A stretch of DNA of 64,000 bases from NCBI GenBank assembly GCA_900763685.1, contig CAAFLF010000017.1, forward strand, positions 1 to 64,000. The letters run 5' to 3'. The stretch comes from an uncultured Oscillospiraceae bacterium. Lineage in GTDB: Bacteria > Bacillota > Clostridia > Oscillospirales > Oscillospiraceae. Below, in pieces: positions 24,425 to 33,493 of the stretch (position 1 is its first letter; each line of letters starts with the position of its first letter). The notes under the pieces are model-generated. The model searched no databases. It was given only the letters and a program-made list of their open reading frames with translations, and was not told the DNA's origin. Made by a program: the position numbers and the translations under genes.

Positions 24425-26286
24425 GAGAGTTTGACGCCGGCAGCTACGACGTGGCCGTCATCGGGGCGGGCCACGCCGGCATCGAGGCGGCCCTGGCCGC
24501 GGCCAGGCTGGGCTGCGAGACGGCGGTCTTCACCATCAACTTAGACTCCGTGGGCAACATGCCCTGCAACCCCGCCATCGGCGGCACCGGGAAGGGGCAT
24601 CTCGTCCGGGAGCTGGACGCCCTGGGGGGCGAGATGGGGAAGGCGGCGGACGCCTGCTGCATCCAGTACCGCCTATTGAACCGGGGGAAGGGCCCCGCCG
24701 TCTGGAGCCTCCGGGCTCAGGCGGACCGCCGCCGCTATCAGGAGTACATGAAGCGCGCCCTGGAGCGGCAGGAGCGGCTCCACGTCCGCCAGGGGGAGGT
24801 CGCGGACATCCGGGTGGAGGACGGGCACGTCTCGGCGGTGGTCCTCATCACCGGGGCGGTCTACCACGTGAGGGCCGTGATCTTAGCCACGGGGACGTAC
24901 CTCTCCGGCCGGACCATCGTGGGGGACTGCGTGGAGCCCTCCGGCCCGGACGGGCTGCACCCGGCGAACCGCCTGACGGAGAGCCTGCTCCGATTGGGAT
25001 TGCCCCTGCGGCGCTTCAAGACCGGGACGCCGCCCCGGGTCAACGCCCGGACGGTGGATTTTGACGAGATGGAGCGGCAGGAGGGGGACGAAAAGCCCCT
25101 GCCCTTCTCCTACGGGACCGAGACGCCGCCGGAGAACCGTGCCGTCTGCTGGCTCACCTGGACCACGGAGGCGACGAAGGAGATCGTCCGGGAGAACCTG
25201 GACCGCTCCCCCCTCTATGACGGTACCATCGAGGGCGTGGGGCCCCGGTACTGCCCCAGCTTTGAGACCAAGATCGTCCGCTTCCCGGAGAAGCTCCGGC
25301 ACCAGATCTTTGTGGAGCCCATGGGGCTGGAGACGGAGGAGCTTTACATCCAGGGACTCTCCTCCTCCCTCCCCGAGGACGTCCAGCGGGACATGCTCCA
25401 CAGCATCCCGGGCCTGCGGCACGCCGAGATGACCCGGCCTGCCTACGCCATCGAGTATGACTGCATTGACCCCCAGGCGCTGAAGCCAACCCTCGAGTAC
25501 CGGGAGATCTCCGGGCTCTACGGGGCGGGGCAGTTCAACGGCTCCTCCGGCTATGAGGAGGCCGCTGTCCAGGGCTTCGCGGCGGGGGTCAACGCCGCGA
25601 GGAAGATTCATGGCCAGGGGGACTTCGTCCTGAAGCGCTCGGAGAGCTACATCGGCACCCTCATCGACGACCTCGTCACCAAGGGCACCGAGGAGCCCTA
25701 CCGGATCATGACCTCCCGCAGCGAGTACCGCCTGGTGCTGCGGCAGGACAACGCCGACCGGCGGCTGACGCCCATCGGCCACGCCATCGGTCTCGTGTCC
25801 GATGAGCGACTCCAAAAGGTCACGGAGAAGTACGCCGCCGCGGAGCGGGAGATCAAGCGCCTCACCCACCAGGGCGTGGCGCCGTCGCCGGAACTCTCCG
25901 CCTTCCTTCAAGAGAAGGGGACATCGGATGTGCCGGACGGCTGCCCCCTGGTCTCCCTCCTGCGCCGCCCCGGCATCGGCTATGAGGACCTGGCTCCCTT
26001 TGACCCGGAGCGGCCCGATCTGCCGCCGGAGGTGGGGGAGCAGGTGGAGCTGGCCGTGAAGTACGAGGGCTACATCCGCCGCCAGGAAAAGCAGATCGCG
26101 GAGATGGAGCGGCTGGAAAACCGCCTCCTGCCGGAGGACATCGACTACGCCGCCATCTCCGGTCTCCGGCTGGAGGCCCGGGAGAAGCTGGCGAGGCTCC
26201 GACCCCGGTCCCTGGGCCAGGCGGGGCGGGTCAGCGGCGTCAGCCCCGCGGACATCGCGGTCTTGATGGTCTATCTCGGGAAGTGA
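24421..26286 (+). CDS. mnmG: tRNA uridine-5-carboxymethylaminomethyl modification enzyme
   Basis: FAD-dependent protein of 621 residues that works with MnmE to modify U34 of tRNAs. The dinucleotide site is [12 protein letters not shown] at 13-24, followed by [19 protein letters not shown], the family signature. FKTGTPPR and [13 protein letters not shown] are also typical. Length is normal. It is translationally coupled to the phosphoesterase rather than to rsmG or mnmE, which are absent here. Confidence 0.97.
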   Translation: MREFDAGSYDVAVIGAGHAGIEAALAAARLGCETAVFTINLDSVGNMPCNPAIGGTGKGHLVRELDALGGEMGKAADACCIQYRLLNRGKGPAVWSLRAQADRRRYQEYMKRALERQERLHVRQGEVADIRVEDGHVSAVVLITGAVYHVRAVILATGTYLSGRTIVGDCVEPSGPDGLHPANRLTESLLRLGLPLRRFKTGTPPRVNARTVDFDEMERQEGDEKPLPFSYGTETPPENRAVCWLTWTTEATKEIVRENLDRSPLYDGTIEGVGPRYCPSFETKIVRFPEKLRHQIFVEPMGLETEELYIQGLSSSLPEDVQRDMLHSIPGLRHAEMTRPAYAIEYDCIDPQALKPTLEYREISGLYGAGQFNGSSGYEEAAVQGFAAGVNAARKIHGQGDFVLKRSESYIGTLIDDLVTKGTEEPYRIMTSRSEYRLVLRQDNADRRLTPIGHAIGLVSDERLQKVTEKYAAAEREIKRLTHQGVAPSPELSAFLQEKGTSDVPDGCPLVSLLRRPGIGYEDLAPFDPERPDLPPEVGEQVELAVKYEGYIRRQEKQIAEMERLENRLLPEDIDYAAISGLRLEAREKLARLRPRSLGQAGRVSGVSPADIAVLMVYLGK

Positions 26287-26334
26287 GTTCCCGGTTTCCT
26301 CATTCGTTTACTACTTGAAAAGGAGATGGTTCCC

Positions 26335-27681
26335 ATGAGAAAGTTTCTCGCCATCGTCGTCTGCAAGCTGGGCCGGGCCGTGGGCAGGCTCATCGGCAAG
26401 GGCAGCTCCATGCCCGGCAAGGCGGCCCTGAAGATCTGCCCGGACATCCTGGCAAGGCTTACCCTGCCGCCCCACATCGTGGCCGTCACCGGCTCCAACG
26501 GAAAGACCTCCACGGTGGAGATGATCGCCTCCGTCCTCCGCTCTCAGGGGAAGTCCGTCATCTACAACGCCGAGGGCTCCAACCAGGTGGAGGGCGTCAC
26601 CACCCTGCTCCTGACCCACGCCACCCTGGGCGGCAAGGTCAAGGCGGATGTGCTGCTTCTGGAGAGCGACGAGCGCTACGCCCGCTACTCCTTCCGCTAC
26701 TTCCACCCCACGGAGTTCGTCATCACCAACCTCTACCGGGACCAGCTCACCCGCAACGGCCATCCGGAGAGCGTCTATGAGGCCATCCTCCCCGCCATCC
26801 ACCCCGAGACGGAGCTGATTCTGAACGCCGACGATCCCCTCTCCTCCTGCTTCGCCCAGGGGCATGAGAAGGTCCAGTGGTTCGGCATGGACAAGGCCCC
26901 CTTCTCCACCGGCGCCCCCACCGGCGTCTATCACGACGGGGCCTACTGCCCCCTCTGCCACGCCCCCATGACCTATGACTACGTCCACTATAACCAGATC
27001 GGCGCCTACCGCTGCGCGAAGTGCGGCCACCGGAAGCCCAAGACCGACTTCACCATCACCTCCGCCGACCTGGACGCCGGCGTCCTTACCATCGACGGGG
27101 AATTCCCGGTGGAGCTTGCTTTCCGCAGCATCTACAACGCCTACAACATCCTGGCGGCCTACGCCGCCTGCCGCCGCCTGGGGGTCCCCGGGGCGGAGAT
27201 CGTGAAGGTCCTGAGCAGCTACACCCTGAAAAACGGGCGGATGCAGCGCTTCACCCTGGGGGAGCACCACGGGATGCTGCTGACTTCCAAGCACGAGAAC
27301 TCCATCGCCTATGACACCAACCTCCGCTATATCGCGGCCCAGAAGGAGGATTGCGACGTCCTCGTCATCGTGGACGCCGTCTCCCGGAAGTACTTCACCA
27401 GCGAGACCTCCTGGCTCTGGGACATCGACTTTGACCAGCTGAAGGCCCCCCAGGTGCGGCGGGTCATCCTCTCCGGCCAGTATTGCCACGATCTCGCGGA
27501 GCGCTTCTCCTTCACCGGCATCGACCCGGCGAAGATCACCGTCATCCCCGCCATCCCGGAGGCGGCGGCCGCCCTGGAGAGCGGGGCGGAGAAGGGGGAC
27601 GAGGCGCTCTACGTCGTCACCTGCTTCTCGGACCGGGACAAGCTGCTGGATCTCCCCTGCGTGAAAAAGGAGGCGCTCTAA
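26335..27681 (+). CDS. murT: Lipid II isoglutaminyl synthase, MurT subunit
   Basis: Mur-ligase-like protein of 448 residues that, with GatD, amidates the D-Glu of lipid II to D-isoglutamine. It has the P-loop VTGSNGKTST, the Mur core LESDE and a DUF1727 C-terminus (SRKYFTSETSWLWDIDF). A zinc ribbon is inserted, with CPLC and CAKC about 20 residues apart, as known for MurT. The ATG nine bases earlier is too close to AAAGGAG. gatD follows after one base. Confidence 0.96.
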   Translation: MRKFLAIVVCKLGRAVGRLIGKGSSMPGKAALKICPDILARLTLPPHIVAVTGSNGKTSTVEMIASVLRSQGKSVIYNAEGSNQVEGVTTLLLTHATLGGKVKADVLLLESDERYARYSFRYFHPTEFVITNLYRDQLTRNGHPESVYEAILPAIHPETELILNADDPLSSCFAQGHEKVQWFGMDKAPFSTGAPTGVYHDGAYCPLCHAPMTYDYVHYNQIGAYRCAKCGHRKPKTDFTITSADLDAGVLTIDGEFPVELAFRSIYNAYNILAAYAACRRLGVPGAEIVKVLSSYTLKNGRMQRFTLGEHHGMLLTSKHENSIAYDTNLRYIAAQKEDCDVLVIVDAVSRKYFTSETSWLWDIDFDQLKAPQVRRVILSGQYCHDLAERFSFTGIDPAKITVIPAIPEAAAALESGAEKGDEALYVVTCFSDRDKLLDLPCVKKEAL

Positions 27682-27682
27682 G

Positions 27683-28414
27683 ATGGAACTGACACTCATC
27701 CACCTCTATCCCGACCTCATGAACCTTTACGGGAGCTACGCAAACCTCTCCGTCCTCCGCCGGACGCTGGAGGGACTGGGGCACTCCGTCACCGTGAAGC
27801 CCGTCCTGCCCGGCGAGGAAGTGGACCTCACGGACTGCCACTTCCTCTACCTCGGCGCGGGCACCGAGCGGGCCCAGAAGGCGGCGCTCCAGGCCCTGAC
27901 GCCTGACGCCGGGGCCATCCGCGCCGCGGCGGAGAGCGGCCTTCCCATGCTCTTCGCCGGCAGCGCCATGGAGCTCCTGGGCCGCCGGATCACGGACCAG
28001 CAGGGGAAGGACTGGGAGGCCCTGGGCCTGGCTGATTTCCTCTCCCGGGAGACGGAGAAGCGCTTCGTGGAGGATGTCTACGGCGTCTGCCCCCTCTTCC
28101 CGGAGCCCATTGTGGGCTTTCAGAACAAGTCCGCCGTCATCACCGGCATCGAGACGCCGCTTTTGACCGGCCTTTCCATGGGCTACGGCAACGACGGCGA
28201 GAAGCGGCCCGAGGGCTACCAGAAGGGCAGCGTCTTCGCCTCCGCCCTGACGGGGCCCATCCTTGTGAAAAACCCCGCCCTGCTGCGGGAGGTGACCCGC
28301 CGGGTGCTGACCTATGCCGGGGCGGAGGTCCCCGAGACCATCCCGGTGGACGGGGAGCTGGAGAGGGGCTACGCCGTCACGGCGGAGGAGCTGCGGAAGC
28401 GGGCGGAGGGATAA
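27683..28414 (+). CDS. gatD: Lipid II isoglutaminyl synthase, GatD glutaminase subunit
   Basis: Class I glutamine amidotransferase-like protein of 243 residues that supplies ammonia to MurT. The N-terminus LTLIHLYPDLMNLYGSYANL matches GatD. The nucleophile region reads LPMLFAGSAMELLG, where GatD normally has a catalytic Cys in a G-x-C-G-like elbow; here Ala-Gly-Ser is seen instead, so the active site deserves inspection. The catalytic His could be in GYGND or nearby. It is co-transcribed with murT and ends before a direct-repeat promoter. Confidence 0.88.
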   Translation: MELTLIHLYPDLMNLYGSYANLSVLRRTLEGLGHSVTVKPVLPGEEVDLTDCHFLYLGAGTERAQKAALQALTPDAGAIRAAAESGLPMLFAGSAMELLGRRITDQQGKDWEALGLADFLSRETEKRFVEDVYGVCPLFPEPIVGFQNKSAVITGIETPLLTGLSMGYGNDGEKRPEGYQKGSVFASALTGPILVKNPALLREVTRRVLTYAGAEVPETIPVDGELERGYAVTAEELRKRAEG

Positions 28415-28463
28415 GCGCGCCGCCGCTCTCCCTGCGCGCCACTTTTTGCCAAATTTCGAGAAT

Positions 28464-28498
28464 CTTAACAGCCATCTAACGCCCGATTGTGCTATGAT
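28464..28498 (+). promoter_or_regulatory. Direct-repeat promoter, copy 2 (KdpDE-like operon)
   Basis: CTTAAC-N7-TAAC-N12-TATGAT, identical in spacing to the copies at 18026 and 33337, with an extended -10 (TGC). It drives the sensor kinase and response regulator that follow, which fits autoregulation by that PhoB/KdpE-type regulator. Confidence 0.62.
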
Positions 28499-28540
28499 AG
28501 GCCACGGGACGGCTCCGCCGTCCGGAAAGGAGAAGGCTCC

Positions 28541-29629
28541 ATGCCGGAAGAGAGGAAGACCCTGGGACAGCGTATGCACGAATACTTTCCCGTCACCCGG
28601 CGGGATGCCCTCATCACCATCGGCATCCTGGGGCTGGCCACGGTGGTCTGCACGCCCCTGCGCCTCGCGGGGACCACGACGGGCTTTGCCTTCCCGGTCT
28701 TCGTGCTGGCGGTGCTGCTGATCTCCCGCCTGACGGCCGGGTACTTCTATGGCATCGTGGCCGCCGTTCTTGGGGTCGTCTGCGTAAACTTTGCCTTCAC
28801 TTACCCCTTCCTGGCCTTCAATTTCACCATCGACGGCTACCCCCTGACCTTCCTGACCCTTCTGACGGTCTCCATCTTCACCTCCGCCCTCACCACCAAG
28901 ATGAAGAAGTGGGAGGCCGTGCGGGCGGACGCCGAGAAGGAGCGGATGCGCTCCAACCTCCTGCGCTCCATCTCCCACGATATCCGCACCCCCCTGACCT
29001 CCATCATCGGCTCCGCCTCCGCCATCCTGGATAACCCGGACCTGCCCAAAGAGCAGCAGAAGGAGATGCTGGAGAACGTCCGGGAGGAGGGGCAGTGGCT
29101 CATCCGGGTGGTGGAAAACCTGCTCTCCATCACCCGCATGGGGGGCGAGACGGAGCTTGTGAAGGAGGAGGAAGTGGCCGAGGATGTCCTGGCCGCCGCG
29201 GCCCGGGCTTTCCGCAAGCGCTTCCCGGGCATCGCCATCAGCGTCCGGGCGCCGGAGGAGCCGCTGCTGGTCCCCATGGACCCCATCCTCATCGTCCAGG
29301 TCCTCAACAACCTGCTGGAGAACGCCGTGATCCACGGGGAGACCACCACCGCCGTCCGCCTCTCCGTCACCCGGGAGGGGGGGAGCGCCCGCTTCTCCGT
29401 GGCGGACAACGGCCAGGGCATCCCGGTGGACGCGCTGCCCCAGCTCTTTGACGGGACCCTGAAGCACAACGAGACCAACGCCGGCGACGGCAAGCGAAAT
29501 ATGGGGCTGGGACTTTCCGTCTGCCGGGCCATCGTCAAGGCCCACGGCGGGCATCTCAACGCCAGAAACCTGGAGCGGGGAGCGGAATTCTGCTTCACCC
29601 TGCCCCTCACCAAGGAGGAAAGCGCATGA
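28541..29629 (+). CDS. DUF4118 sensor histidine kinase (short KdpD-like)
   Basis: Membrane kinase of 362 residues resembling the C-terminal half of KdpD. Four hydrophobic segments (about 22-112) form the DUF4118 module. HisKA has SISHDIRTPL with His146, and the ATPase domain shows LNNLLENAVIHG and MGLGLSVCRAIVKAHGG. The N-terminal KdpD and Usp domains that sense potassium in E. coli are absent, and no kdpFABC genes are nearby, so the signal may differ. The response regulator overlaps by four bases. Confidence 0.92.
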   Translation: MPEERKTLGQRMHEYFPVTRRDALITIGILGLATVVCTPLRLAGTTTGFAFPVFVLAVLLISRLTAGYFYGIVAAVLGVVCVNFAFTYPFLAFNFTIDGYPLTFLTLLTVSIFTSALTTKMKKWEAVRADAEKERMRSNLLRSISHDIRTPLTSIIGSASAILDNPDLPKEQQKEMLENVREEGQWLIRVVENLLSITRMGGETELVKEEEVAEDVLAAAARAFRKRFPGIAISVRAPEEPLLVPMDPILIVQVLNNLLENAVIHGETTTAVRLSVTREGGSARFSVADNGQGIPVDALPQLFDGTLKHNETNAGDGKRNMGLGLSVCRAIVKAHGGHLNARNLERGAEFCFTLPLTKEESA

Positions 29630-30333
29630 ACATCCGTGAAAAAGTGCTGATCGTGGAGGACGAGAAGGGCATCTCCCAGTTTATCGCGGCGGCCCTCTCC
29701 AGCCGGGGCTACGAGGCCATCCAGGCTCACACCGGGGGGGAGGCCCTCACCATCATCTCCTCCCACTGCCCGGACCTGGTGATCCTGGACCTGGGCCTTC
29801 CCGATATGGACGGGCTTGCCATCCTGGAGCAGCTCCGGGCCTGGTCCTCCCTGCCCGTGGTGGTGGTTTCCGCCCGCTCCCACGAGAAGGACAAGGTCAC
29901 GGCCCTGGACCTGGGGGCGGACGATTACCTCACCAAGCCCTTCGGCACGGATGAGCTGCTGGCCCGGGTCCGGGCCGCCATCCGCCACACCCGCACCGCC
30001 TCCGGCAACAGCGAGATCGCCCGCCAGGGGACCTATACCGTGGGGGAGCTGACCATCGACTATAATAAGCACCAGGCCCTCATCCGGGGGGAGAACGCCA
30101 AGCTGACCCTCAACGAGTTCCGCATCGTGGCGCTCCTGGGCAAGTACGCGGGGAAGGTGCTGACCTACGACTTCATCATCCGGGAGCTCTGGGGCCCCCA
30201 GGCCGGCTCCAACAACCAGATCCTCCGGGTGAACATGGCCAACATCCGCCGCAAGATCGAGAAGAACCCCGCCGAGCCCGAGTACTTCTTCACCGAGGTG
30301 GGCGTGGGCTACCGCCTGGCGGAGGGGAACTGA
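29626..30333 (+). CDS. KdpE-like response regulator
   Basis: OmpR/PhoB-type regulator of 235 residues. Phospho-acceptor Asp55 lies in VILDLGLPD, with SARS and KPFGTDELLARVRAAIRH following. The C-terminal winged helix contains ALLGKYAGKVLTYDFIIRELWG and NMANIRRKIEKNP, typical of KdpE. It is the best candidate in the window to bind the direct-repeat promoters, including its own; that is inference. A terminator follows directly. Confidence 0.94.
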   Translation: MNIREKVLIVEDEKGISQFIAAALSSRGYEAIQAHTGGEALTIISSHCPDLVILDLGLPDMDGLAILEQLRAWSSLPVVVVSARSHEKDKVTALDLGADDYLTKPFGTDELLARVRAAIRHTRTASGNSEIARQGTYTVGELTIDYNKHQALIRGENAKLTLNEFRIVALLGKYAGKVLTYDFIIRELWGPQAGSNNQILRVNMANIRRKIEKNPAEPEYFFTEVGVGYRLAEGN

Positions 30334-30341
30334 GAGCAACG

Positions 30342-30371
30342 AAAAAGGACCGCCGAAGGCGGTCCTTTTTT
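30342..30371 (+). terminator. Bidirectional terminator between convergent genes
   Basis: Stem GGACCGCC/GGCGGTCC, loop GAA, flanked by five As and six Ts. Confidence 0.9.
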
Positions 30372-30378
30372 CTTGGTC

Positions 30379-31032
30379 TTACAGGGTTTGGAGGAGGGTC
30401 AGCAGCTCCTGGGGGCTCGCGGCCAGGGCGTCGGGGCCTTCCTTTTCCAGGGTCTCCCGGTCCCGGAAGCCCCAGGTGACGGCGACGCAGCGGAGCCCCG
30501 CGTTCCGGGCGCTGCGGACGTCGGTCTCCCCGTCGCCCACCAGGACGCTCTCCTTCGGCGTCGTGCCAAGCTCCGCCAGCAGGAGGCGCAGGCCCGCCGG
30601 GTTGGGCTTCCCGGGGACGCCGGGGCGCTTGCCGAGGACGGCGTCAAAGGTCCCGGGGAAGAAGTGCTCCGCGAGGGAGCGGCTGAACTCGTCCGCCTTG
30701 TTGGAGTAGACGGCGAGGCGGAGGCCCCGGTCCCTCAGGGCCATCAGCATGGCCGGGATGCCGTCGTAGGGCACGGTACGGTCCCGCTGGTGGGTGCCAT
30801 AGTAGGCCTGGAAGGCCGCCAGGGCCGCGGCCAGGGTGGCCTCGTCCCGGTACTGCTCCGGGGTGAATTTCTCCACCAGGTTGGGGATGCCGTAGCCCAC
30901 CATCCGCCGGAACTCCGCCTCGGTATGGGTGGGCCAGCCCCGTTCCTCGCAGACGTGGTTCCCGGCCCCCGCCAGGTCACCGATGGTGTTCAGCAGGGTG
31001 CCGTCCAGATCAAAAATCACGGTTTTCAGCAT
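30379..31032 (-). CDS. HAD-family phosphoglycolate phosphatase-like hydrolase
   Basis: Cytoplasmic phosphatase of 217 residues. HAD motifs are I FDLDGTLLNT (7-16), II VYSNK, III on Lys142-like KPNP and IV LVGDGETDV. The helical cap fits class C1 enzymes such as Gph, though HAD substrates cannot be fixed from sequence. It is the distal gene of a two-gene unit, 15 bases after the phosphatase-acetyltransferase fusion. AAGGAG precedes the ATG. Confidence 0.88.
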   Translation of the reverse strand: MLKTVIFDLDGTLLNTIGDLAGAGNHVCEERGWPTHTEAEFRRMVGYGIPNLVEKFTPEQYRDEATLAAALAAFQAYYGTHQRDRTVPYDGIPAMLMALRDRGLRLAVYSNKADEFSRSLAEHFFPGTFDAVLGKRPGVPGKPNPAGLRLLLAELGTTPKESVLVGDGETDVRSARNAGLRCVAVTWGFRDRETLEKEGPDALAASPQELLTLLQTL

Positions 31033-31047
31033 GGGAAGTCTCCTTTT

Positions 31048-32100
31048 TCATTGGACCGCCAGCAGGCGGATGCCCAGGGGCGGGAAGCGCAGGTCCCGCT
31101 CCCAGTGGCCCTCCGCCGGGGTGAAGCCCTGCTGGCGGAGGAAGTGCCGGGCGGCCTCGTCCCCATCCGGGGCGCAGAGAGTCTCCCGGCCCCGGTCCCG
31201 GCAGTGCTGCACCGCCTGGCCCAGGAGCTGGGTGCCGTAGCTCCGGCAGCGCCAGGACTCCGCCACGGTGAGCTCGGCGAGCCAGGCCCGCTTCCTTTCG
31301 GCGTCCCGGGTATCGTCCAGGCGCAGGGCCCCCACGGGCTCGTCTTCCCGGCAGCCGAGAAGGGTGTAGCCGCTGGGGAGCGTCCCCGTCAGGGCGGCGT
31401 AGGCCGCCGGGGCCCGCTCCGCCGGGAGGTAGCGCAGCCCCGGCTCCAGACCGTTGGACATGGTCCGCCAGCGCCGGGGCGTCCCGTCGGAGAGGGTCTC
31501 CAGGTGGGAGGCGTCGTTGGCGAAGAGGACCTGGAAGTCCTCGCCGTCCCAGCGGAGGCAGGAGACGGCGGTGTTCTGCCCCAGGGGGACTTCCGAAAGC
31601 TCCGCGATGGTCTTGCCCATCAGGGCCGCCAGGGTCAGGCGGATGGCGCAGCCGTGGGAGAAGACGGCGACGGTCTTGCCGGGGTTCTCCCGGGCGATGT
31701 CCCGGAGGCAGGAGAGCATCCGGGCCTGGACGGCCTCCGGCGCCTCACCGCCGGGAACGTGCCAGTGCCCCAGGTCCTGGAGGAAGTTCATCATCTGGAC
31801 CGGGTCCTCCCGGTAGATCTCGCCCCAGGGGCGCCGCTCCCAGGCGCCCACGCAGATCTCCCGCAGGGCCCGGCGGCGGTGGAGGGGCAGGTCCCGGGGG
31901 GCGCAGATGGCCGCCGCCGTCCGGCAGGTGCGATAGAGGTCGCTGGAGTAGGCGGCGTCCACGGGGACGCCCGCGAAGCGCCGCTCCAGGGCCCCGATCT
32001 GCCGGAGGCCCCGGTCCGTGACGCTGCTGTCGTCCTGGCCCTGGGCCACCCGGTAGAGGTTGCCGTCCGCCTCCGCGTGGCGGATGAGATAGAGCTTCAT
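31048..32100 (-). CDS. Histidine phosphatase-GNAT acetyltransferase fusion
   Basis: Two-domain protein of 350 residues. The N-terminal half is a histidine (phosphoglycerate mutase-like) phosphatase with the catalytic LIRHAEADG (His8) and the second His in VFSHGCAIRL. From about residue 215 a GNAT domain follows, with AWLAELTVAESWRCRSYGTQLL as the acetyl-CoA site (the usual R-x-x-G-x-G/A is R-C-R-S-Y-G here). One continuous frame joins them without a stop. This combination suggests a regulatory or metabolite-repair role, but no substrate can be named. Confidence 0.85.
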   Translation of the reverse strand: MKLYLIRHAEADGNLYRVAQGQDDSSVTDRGLRQIGALERRFAGVPVDAAYSSDLYRTCRTAAAICAPRDLPLHRRRALREICVGAWERRPWGEIYREDPVQMMNFLQDLGHWHVPGGEAPEAVQARMLSCLRDIARENPGKTVAVFSHGCAIRLTLAALMGKTIAELSEVPLGQNTAVSCLRWDGEDFQVLFANDASHLETLSDGTPRRWRTMSNGLEPGLRYLPAERAPAAYAALTGTLPSGYTLLGCREDEPVGALRLDDTRDAERKRAWLAELTVAESWRCRSYGTQLLGQAVQHCRDRGRETLCAPDGDEAARHFLRQQGFTPAEGHWERDLRFPPLGIRLLAVQ

Positions 32101-32138
32101 CGTCCTTCCACCCTTCTTTTTTTCTTCGTTTCGATGGC

Positions 32139-32167
32139 AGTATAGCACAGCGGCGGATATCCGGCAA
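32139..32167 (-). promoter_or_regulatory. Promoter of the phosphatase operon
   Basis: -35 TTGCCG (32162-32167), 17-base spacer and extended -10 TGC-TATACT (32139-32144) on the minus strand. Confidence 0.7.
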
Positions 32168-32292
32168 GGGCGCCGGCGGCACATTTTTCGCCCGGTGAAT
32201 GGGTTGCTCCTTCCATTTCCACCAAAAAACGCCGGGGATAGCGGCGCTTCCCCCGGGAAAGCTGATGCCGTACCGAAAAAGGAGGGATGGAT

Positions 32293-32472
32293 ATGCGAAG
32301 CGACAGCGCGTTGTTTTTCGGTCTGGGGGCGGGCCTGGCCGCCGGGACCGTCATCGGCATGATGATGCCGGTGGGCCGCACCCCCATGCGGACCAAGATG
32401 GGCAAGCGCATCCAGAAGATGGGCATCGCGGTGGACCACACCATGGACGATATCCTGTCCAATCTCCGCTGA
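32293..32472 (+). CDS. Small YtxH-like membrane protein
   Basis: Protein of 59 residues with one glycine-rich membrane segment (about 7-26) and a basic amphipathic tail that ends DDILSNLR. AGGAGG is seven bases before this ATG, while an ATG two codons earlier is too close. It stands alone with a terminator just after. Relatives are cell-envelope proteins of unknown role. Confidence 0.65.
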   Translation: MRSDSALFFGLGAGLAAGTVIGMMMPVGRTPMRTKMGKRIQKMGIAVDHTMDDILSNLR

Positions 32473-32483
32473 GGTCCAAAAGG

Positions 32484-32515
32484 AAAGAGCTGCCGGAAGG
32501 CAGCTCTTTCTGTTT
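32484..32515 (+). terminator. Terminator of the small membrane protein gene
   Basis: An 11-base-pair stem (32484-32494 with 32499-32509), loop GGAA, and a T-rich tail; it can also serve the convergent gene. Confidence 0.85.
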
Positions 32516-32520
32516 CGGAG

Positions 32521-33249
32521 TCAGCAGGCGCGGGGCGGGCAGACGCTGTCCGCCAGCTCCCGGGCCACCCGGCGGATGCGCTCCTCCTCGGTCTCGGTGG
32601 GGAGGTCGGGGACCGCTTCCTCCCGCCGCTGGCGGCGGAGCAGGGCGATGAGGGGCACCGTCAGGGTCAGTCCCCCGCCCAGAAGGTGCAGGAGAGGGGA
32701 GACGCGGGCGTAGCCCTCCCAGAGGAGGGGGAGGACGGCGTCCAGGCCGCCGAAGAGCCCCAGCAGCAGGAGGACCAGGCCGAAGGTCCGCTTGCGGAAG
32801 ATCTTCTTGAGGGGGAGGTCCGGGCAGGCCAGCTTGGCGCTGACCGCCAGCACGCCCCAGAGGACCAGGGCCGTCAGGACCCACTTGAGAACGACACTCG
32901 CGATGGGCGAGAGGAAGGGCCAGGCCAGGGCGGCCAGCTGCAAAATCGCCCAGCCCAGGCACCAGAGGGGGAAGGCCGCCACCGCCCGGACCCAGGCGGG
33001 CAGGCTCAAGACCGCCTCCCGGACGCCGGTCCGGGCCTGGGCGCGGAGGCGCTTGCCGCCCCGGAGCTCGTCGCCGCTGTCGCCGTCGTCCCCGCCGTCA
33101 TCCAGCAGGTCCCCGGCGGTGGGGCTCACCTGGGAGTCCGGCCGCAGCAGGTCCACCGGGTCCGCGAAGGCGGAGCCCAGCACCACCCCGGCGGCGGCCG
33201 CCAGTCCCGCGGCGGTCAGGGCCGCCTGCCTCTTTCGATCCTTCGCCAT
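32521..33249 (-). CDS. Multi-pass membrane protein of unknown function
   Basis: Protein of 242 residues. An N-terminal hydrophobic segment (about 9-29) is followed by an acidic Asp/Gly linker (DDGGDDGDSGDE), then three or four membrane segments between about 80 and 205 and a charged tail ending with Cys. A start five codons earlier lacks a ribosome site. I do not recognise the family; the only neighbour signal is its promoter, divergent from the TIM-barrel gene. Confidence 0.7.
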   Translation of the reverse strand: MAKDRKRQAALTAAGLAAAAGVVLGSAFADPVDLLRPDSQVSPTAGDLLDDGGDDGDSGDELRGGKRLRAQARTGVREAVLSLPAWVRAVAAFPLWCLGWAILQLAALAWPFLSPIASVVLKWVLTALVLWGVLAVSAKLACPDLPLKKIFRKRTFGLVLLLLGLFGGLDAVLPLLWEGYARVSPLLHLLGGGLTLTVPLIALLRRQRREEAVPDLPTETEEERIRRVARELADSVCPPRAC

Positions 33250-33284
33250 GTCCTCGCCTCCCATGCGGCAATGTTTTCGCCCTC

Positions 33285-33313
33285 ATTCTACCGCTTTTCC
33301 GGGGAAATGGCAA
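33285..33313 (-). promoter_or_regulatory. Promoter of the membrane protein gene
   Basis: -35 TTGCCA (33308-33313), 17-base spacer and -10 TAGAAT (33285-33290) on the minus strand. Confidence 0.65.
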
Positions 33314-33336
33314 GTCCCGCCGCCCTGGGGCAAAAT

Positions 33337-33371
33337 CTTAACGGAATGGTAACAGCCTTTTCTGCTATAAT
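33337..33371 (+). promoter_or_regulatory. Direct-repeat promoter, copy 3
   Basis: CTTAAC-N7-TAAC-N12-TATAAT, the same spacing as at 18026 and 28464, with TGC before the -10. The leader to the TIM-barrel gene is about 115 bases and contains a GGCGTCC-GGA-GGACGCC hairpin before the ribosome site. Confidence 0.62.
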
Positions 33372-33493
33372 AGTGCCGTCGCGAGGAGCTCGCTTCGGCG
33401 GGCCCCCACTTTTTCCCGCCGGAAGGCCCTGTCTTTCGGCGAAGGACCCACCCTGGCGTCCGGAGGACGCCTCTGCCCAGGAAAGGAGGACCC

